A stretch of 7,730 bases of DNA from contig CANQXN010000079.1 of NCBI GenBank assembly GCA_947627815.1, positions 1-7,730 of the forward strand. Direction: 5' to 3'. The position numbers and the translations under genes were made by a program. Under the pieces are notes generated by a model. That model made no database searches. It was not told the DNA's origin and was given only the letters and a program-made list of their open reading frames with translations. This DNA comes from an uncultured Clostridia bacterium (lineage in GTDB: Bacteria; Bacillota; Clostridia; Oscillospirales; CAG-272). Positions 5,900 through 7,730 of the stretch are shown in pieces. Positions within the stretch are counted from its first letter, which is position 1; each line of letters opens with the position of its first letter.

Positions 5900-5911
5900 G
5901 GAATTGTTCCA
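5899..5911 (+). promoter_or_regulatory. Candidate operator, 13-bp palindrome at the transcription start
   Basis: TGGAA-ttg-TTCCA is a perfect 5-bp dyad with a 3-base centre. It begins on the last base of the -10 box and covers the predicted start site. A repressor bound here would block the promoter, so autorepression by the XRE protein encoded directly downstream is plausible. This is inferred from position only. Confidence 0.4.
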
Positions 5912-5940
5912 AAACACATATCGTTTAGGAGAATCTTATC

Positions 5941-6558
5941 ATGCTTGCGTTAAAATTAGGTGAAAAAATCAGAGCGGCAAGAAAGACGCGCAATCTCACA
6001 CAAGAGGAACTTGCCGAACAGCTTGGTGTGACCAGAGCTGCAGTCAGCAAATGGGAAAATGCGGAGAGTTATCCCGATATAACGATACTACCGCAAATCG
6101 CACAGTTGTTTCATATGACGATCGATGAACTTTTCGGCTATGTCCTAGAACCCAAACCCTTGAAAATTATCAATCAATATCACTTTGGATTCTCACTGGA
6201 TGATGTTGACAAACGCATTTTGAACTATGGAACAGTAAAGGAATGCGGCATTTATCCCTGTGAACGCCCTGTTGAAGAAAACGCAGAAAAAACATGGGAA
6301 GTACGGATTCATTTCATATCCGAAGAGGAACATTTTCCGTATATTCTTCAAAAATATATAAAGCCCGGGATTCTTATTGACGGTTACAGCGTAAGAGAAG
6401 TCGATGGCAAAGTCATGGATGATGTTTTGCCGAATAAGCACTATGTATGCAGTAAAAAAGTCTGGGAATACAAAACCGCAGATCATGAATATTTGATGCA
6501 GATGTTGCGGGAACAGATCGAAATGGGTTTGATCGATGATAAAGATGCTCTCCTATGA
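5941..6558 (+). CDS. XRE-family transcriptional regulator with unrecognised C-terminal domain
   Basis: A 205-residue protein. Residues 3-66 are a canonical Cro/C1-type helix-turn-helix: GEKIRAARKTRNLTQEELAE, then recognition helix TRAAVSKWEN (31-40) and the closing PQIAQLFHMTIDELFG. The remaining 135 residues match no domain I can name. They look like a mixed alpha/beta fold (strand-like TWEVRIHFIS at about 118-127, ILIDGYSVREV, HYVCSKKVWEY) ending in a helix, and could sense a ligand or form a dimer. AGGAGA lies 8 bases before the ATG. The gene is visibly AT-richer than the mannosidase, consistent with accessory DNA. It probably regulates itself and possibly the acetyltransferase 179 bases downstream, but no shared operator is visible there. 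Confidence 0.85.
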   Translation: MLALKLGEKIRAARKTRNLTQEELAEQLGVTRAAVSKWENAESYPDITILPQIAQLFHMTIDELFGYVLEPKPLKIINQYHFGFSLDDVDKRILNYGTVKECGIYPCERPVEENAEKTWEVRIHFISEEEHFPYILQKYIKPGILIDGYSVREVDGKVMDDVLPNKHYVCSKKVWEYKTADHEYLMQMLREQIEMGLIDDKDALL

Positions 6559-6648
6559 TTTTATGTTCTTTCAGCAGCCTCGTGTTTACCGCCTGTAGTG
6601 CTGGTTCACTCTTATGCGCTGAAAGGCATACATTTTGAGCAGCCCTTC

Positions 6649-6685
6649 CAACACAAAATCTGGATTTTATCCCGGTTTTGTGTTG
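6649..6685 (+). terminator. Stem-loop, possible terminator of the XRE gene
   Basis: CAACACAAAA (6649..6658) pairs with TTTTGTGTTG (6676..6685), and the helix continues inwards with TCTGGAT against ATCCCGG (one wobble, one mismatch) around a TTT loop. It is a 17-step stem-loop between the two genes. The inner GC-containing hairpin followed by TTTTGTGTTGT could terminate transcription, but there is no clean T-run. A regulatory or mobile-element-derived hairpin is the alternative. Confidence 0.5.
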
Positions 6686-6702
6686 TAACCTGAATTTTGC
6701 GA

Positions 6703-6708
6703 TATAAT
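6703..6708 (+). promoter_or_regulatory. Candidate -10 box upstream of the acetyltransferase
   Basis: A perfect TATAAT, but no convincing -35 hexamer at 16-18 bp (TTGTGT is at 19 bp). Transcription would begin near 6715, right at the AAGGAG site (6715..6720), making an extremely short leader. It may be the true promoter of the GNAT gene or a chance match in AT-rich DNA. Confidence 0.4.
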
Positions 6709-6737
6709 AACTCCAAGGAGAATGTATTATACAATAT

Positions 6738-7238
6738 ATGGATATACAACTTGATCGCATAACACAATCTGGAAAAAGAGCGTTTTCACAACTGATAAAC
6801 TTATACAATTTTAACTATGATTTTACAAACTACTTGAACGACGATATTCCCGAAGACGGTTTTTTCTATGGCGATGCAGATTATTATTTAAGTAACGAGA
6901 AAATGCAGAGTTTTTTTATTCGAGTGGATGGAAAAATTGCGGGATACTTGGTAATAGCAGACGGCGGGGATAGATATTTAAAAGATGACCAAGCGCACAA
7001 CATAGATGAATTTTTCATCACAAGGAAATATCGCCGCAAAGGGATCGGAAGAGTTGTTGCAACGATGGCTTTTGATATGTATAAGGGAAACTGGGAAGTA
7101 TGCCAGATGCAAGATAATATTTCAGCGCAGCAATTTTGGCTTTCTGTAATAGATCAGTACACGGCCGGTAATTATAAAAAATGCGGAAGCATAGAGGATG
7201 AAATGGTTGGGTTTATTTTCAATAACAGCATATTTTAA
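6738..7238 (+). CDS. GNAT-family N-acetyltransferase
   Basis: A 166-residue protein with the GNAT acetyl-CoA binding motif A: strand HNIDEFFITRKY followed by RRKGIG (RxxGxG, R99-G102-G104) and the helix RVVATMAFDMYKG. The preceding IRVDGKIAGYLVIAD (61-75) is the usual central beta hairpin, and NISAQQFWLSVID (127-139) matches the motif B region. Family members acetylate amines on small molecules or proteins; nothing shows the acceptor. The ATG at 6738 has no nearby ribosome site, since AAGGAG ends 17 bases upstream. An in-frame ATT at 6726 sits 5 bases from it and would add four residues. The gene is AT-rich like the XRE gene and unlike the rest of the window. Confidence 0.85.
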   Translation: MDIQLDRITQSGKRAFSQLINLYNFNYDFTNYLNDDIPEDGFFYGDADYYLSNEKMQSFFIRVDGKIAGYLVIADGGDRYLKDDQAHNIDEFFITRKYRRKGIGRVVATMAFDMYKGNWEVCQMQDNISAQQFWLSVIDQYTAGNYKKCGSIEDEMVGFIFNNSIF

Positions 7239-7324
7239 AATTGAAAACACCATTGATTTTTGCGACTTGTGGGGCAAGAATTCACATCTATACACCAAAA
7301 AAATCTTTTTTATAGTGCTTAGGC
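7239..7324. other. AT-rich intergenic stretch
   Basis: Between the acetyltransferase stop and its terminator hairpin I see no gene, RNA or clear promoter, only AT-rich sequence with runs of A and T. Confidence 0.6.
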
Positions 7325-7362
7325 AGTCAAGACCACCGGTTCAACCAGTGGTCTTGACTTTT
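7325..7362 (+). terminator. Terminator downstream of the acetyltransferase
   Basis: AGTCAAGACCAC (7325..7336) pairs with GTGGTCTTGACT (7348..7359), with three more inner pairs (GGT/ACC), and runs into TTTT (7359..7362). It lies about 85 bases after the acetyltransferase stop. As a perfect inverted repeat between converging genes it could also serve the minus-strand gene entering from the right, though no T-run follows on that strand. Confidence 0.78.
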
Positions 7363-7398
7363 GACTCTTCACTTTTTATTGAGCTTTTCTTTCCAATT

Positions 7399-7554
7399 TT
7401 ATTTGACGCTGTAGAGGGACAAAAACATCGGCGCGGCATACGCTCCATACGGATACCATACCGTCAGAGCAGCTTTTTTCTGATCAGTGATACCGTATAT
7501 TGTCCGATACAACCATGGTGTCACGCACGCGGTGCCAAGTGTGGCGGCAGGTGG
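7399..7554 (-). other. Out-of-frame continuation of the partial right-edge gene (putative C-terminus)
   Basis: In the frame shifted by +1 relative to the 81-codon frame, 51 codons are open between a TAG (7555..7557) and a TAA (7399..7401). The translation has natural-looking composition, for example TPWLYRTIYGITDQKKAAL and VWYPYGAYAAPMFLSLYSVK. If joined to the upstream frame near residue 58-60, it would give a normal C-terminus ending just before the convergent terminator. This may be a real frameshift mutation, a sequencing error, or chance. Confidence 0.35.
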
Positions 7555-7730
7555 CTAACTTTGCCGCGTTAAACAGGGCGAAAAGGTCCGGAAAATAGCC
7601 GTAACTGATGTAATATACCCCGCTTACGCCGTCCGTGCAGTTGATCTCCAGGGCAACCAGCGTGTCGAGTGCGTCAAGGATTTCCTCCTCCGAAAGGCCC
7701 GTCGCCGCAGCAATCTCCGCCGGGGTGTGA
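7484..7730 (-). CDS. Partial CDS, winged-helix-like segment, probably frameshifted
   Basis: A minus-strand frame open from the right edge for 81 codons to a TGA at 7484..7486; the start is outside the window. The first 30 residues (TPAEIAAATGLSEEEILDAL and following) look like the helix-turn-helix of a winged-helix regulator or a similar small DNA-binding domain, followed by DGVSGVYYISYGYFPDLF, strand-like. Codons are GC-rich at the third position, like the core genes on the left. From about residue 60 the translation becomes unnatural (TCRHTWHRVRDTMVV), whereas the +1 frame opens there and reads a plausible C-terminus to a TAA at 7399..7401. I do not recognise the family, and nothing can be said about its role. 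Confidence 0.5.
   Translation of the reverse strand, partial: HTPAEIAAATGLSEEEILDALDTLVALEINCTDGVSGVYYISYGYFPDLFALFNAAKLATCRHTWHRVRDTMVVSDNIRYH

Noticed and set aside
5599..5919. Minus-strand open frame across tRNA-Ser
   Set aside because: It contains EGFEPSRRYSRPTP, the well-known false translation of the antisense strand of serine tRNA genes.
7708..7716. Attachment-site repeat of the tRNA-Ser 3' end
   Set aside because: Only CTCCGCC is shared, too short to distinguish from chance in GC-rich coding DNA.

Overview
The window looks like a chromosomal segment of a Bacillota genome, most likely a moderately GC-rich Clostridia member (an Oscillospiraceae-type gut organism would fit). The grounds are strong AGGAGG-type ribosome binding sites, sigma-A promoters with 17-bp spacing, tRNA genes with encoded CCA, a PflX-like radical SAM protein beside a dCMP deaminase, and a cytosolic GH38 alpha-mannosidase. 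The taxon is an inference; there is no rRNA or marker gene to confirm it.

Layout. At the left edge, on the minus strand, a radical SAM protein (346..1227) is followed after 9 bases by a dCMP deaminase (336 to beyond base 1). They form one operon with a clear promoter at 1292..1320. Upstream of it, at about 1333..1925, is a roughly 590-bp mosaic array of repeats: five copies of one core module, two 38-39 bp linkers in strict alternation, and two interchangeable hairpin modules. A long terminator hairpin (1932..1977) separates the array from a minus-strand tRNA operon, transcribed Gly(TCC)-Arg(TCT)-His(GTG) from a promoter at 2262..2290.

On the plus strand, a monocistronic alpha-mannosidase (2512..5520) has its own promoter and terminator. 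Next is a tRNA-Ser(GCT) gene with promoter and terminator. After that the sequence becomes visibly more AT-rich and carries two small accessory-type genes: an XRE-family regulator with an unrecognised C-terminal domain (5941..6558) and a GNAT acetyltransferase (6738..7238). At the right edge GC rises again, and the 3' end of a minus-strand gene enters the window. It has a winged-helix-like segment and looks frameshifted near its C terminus.

The genes do not form one pathway. The most unusual feature is the mosaic repeat array at 1333..1925. It is not a CRISPR array, because the would-be spacers also repeat. It resembles a composite of palindromic (REP/MITE-like) elements whose modules have been shuffled. 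Secondary points are the likely frameshift at the right edge, the uncertain start of the acetyltransferase, and a candidate autoregulatory operator for the XRE gene.
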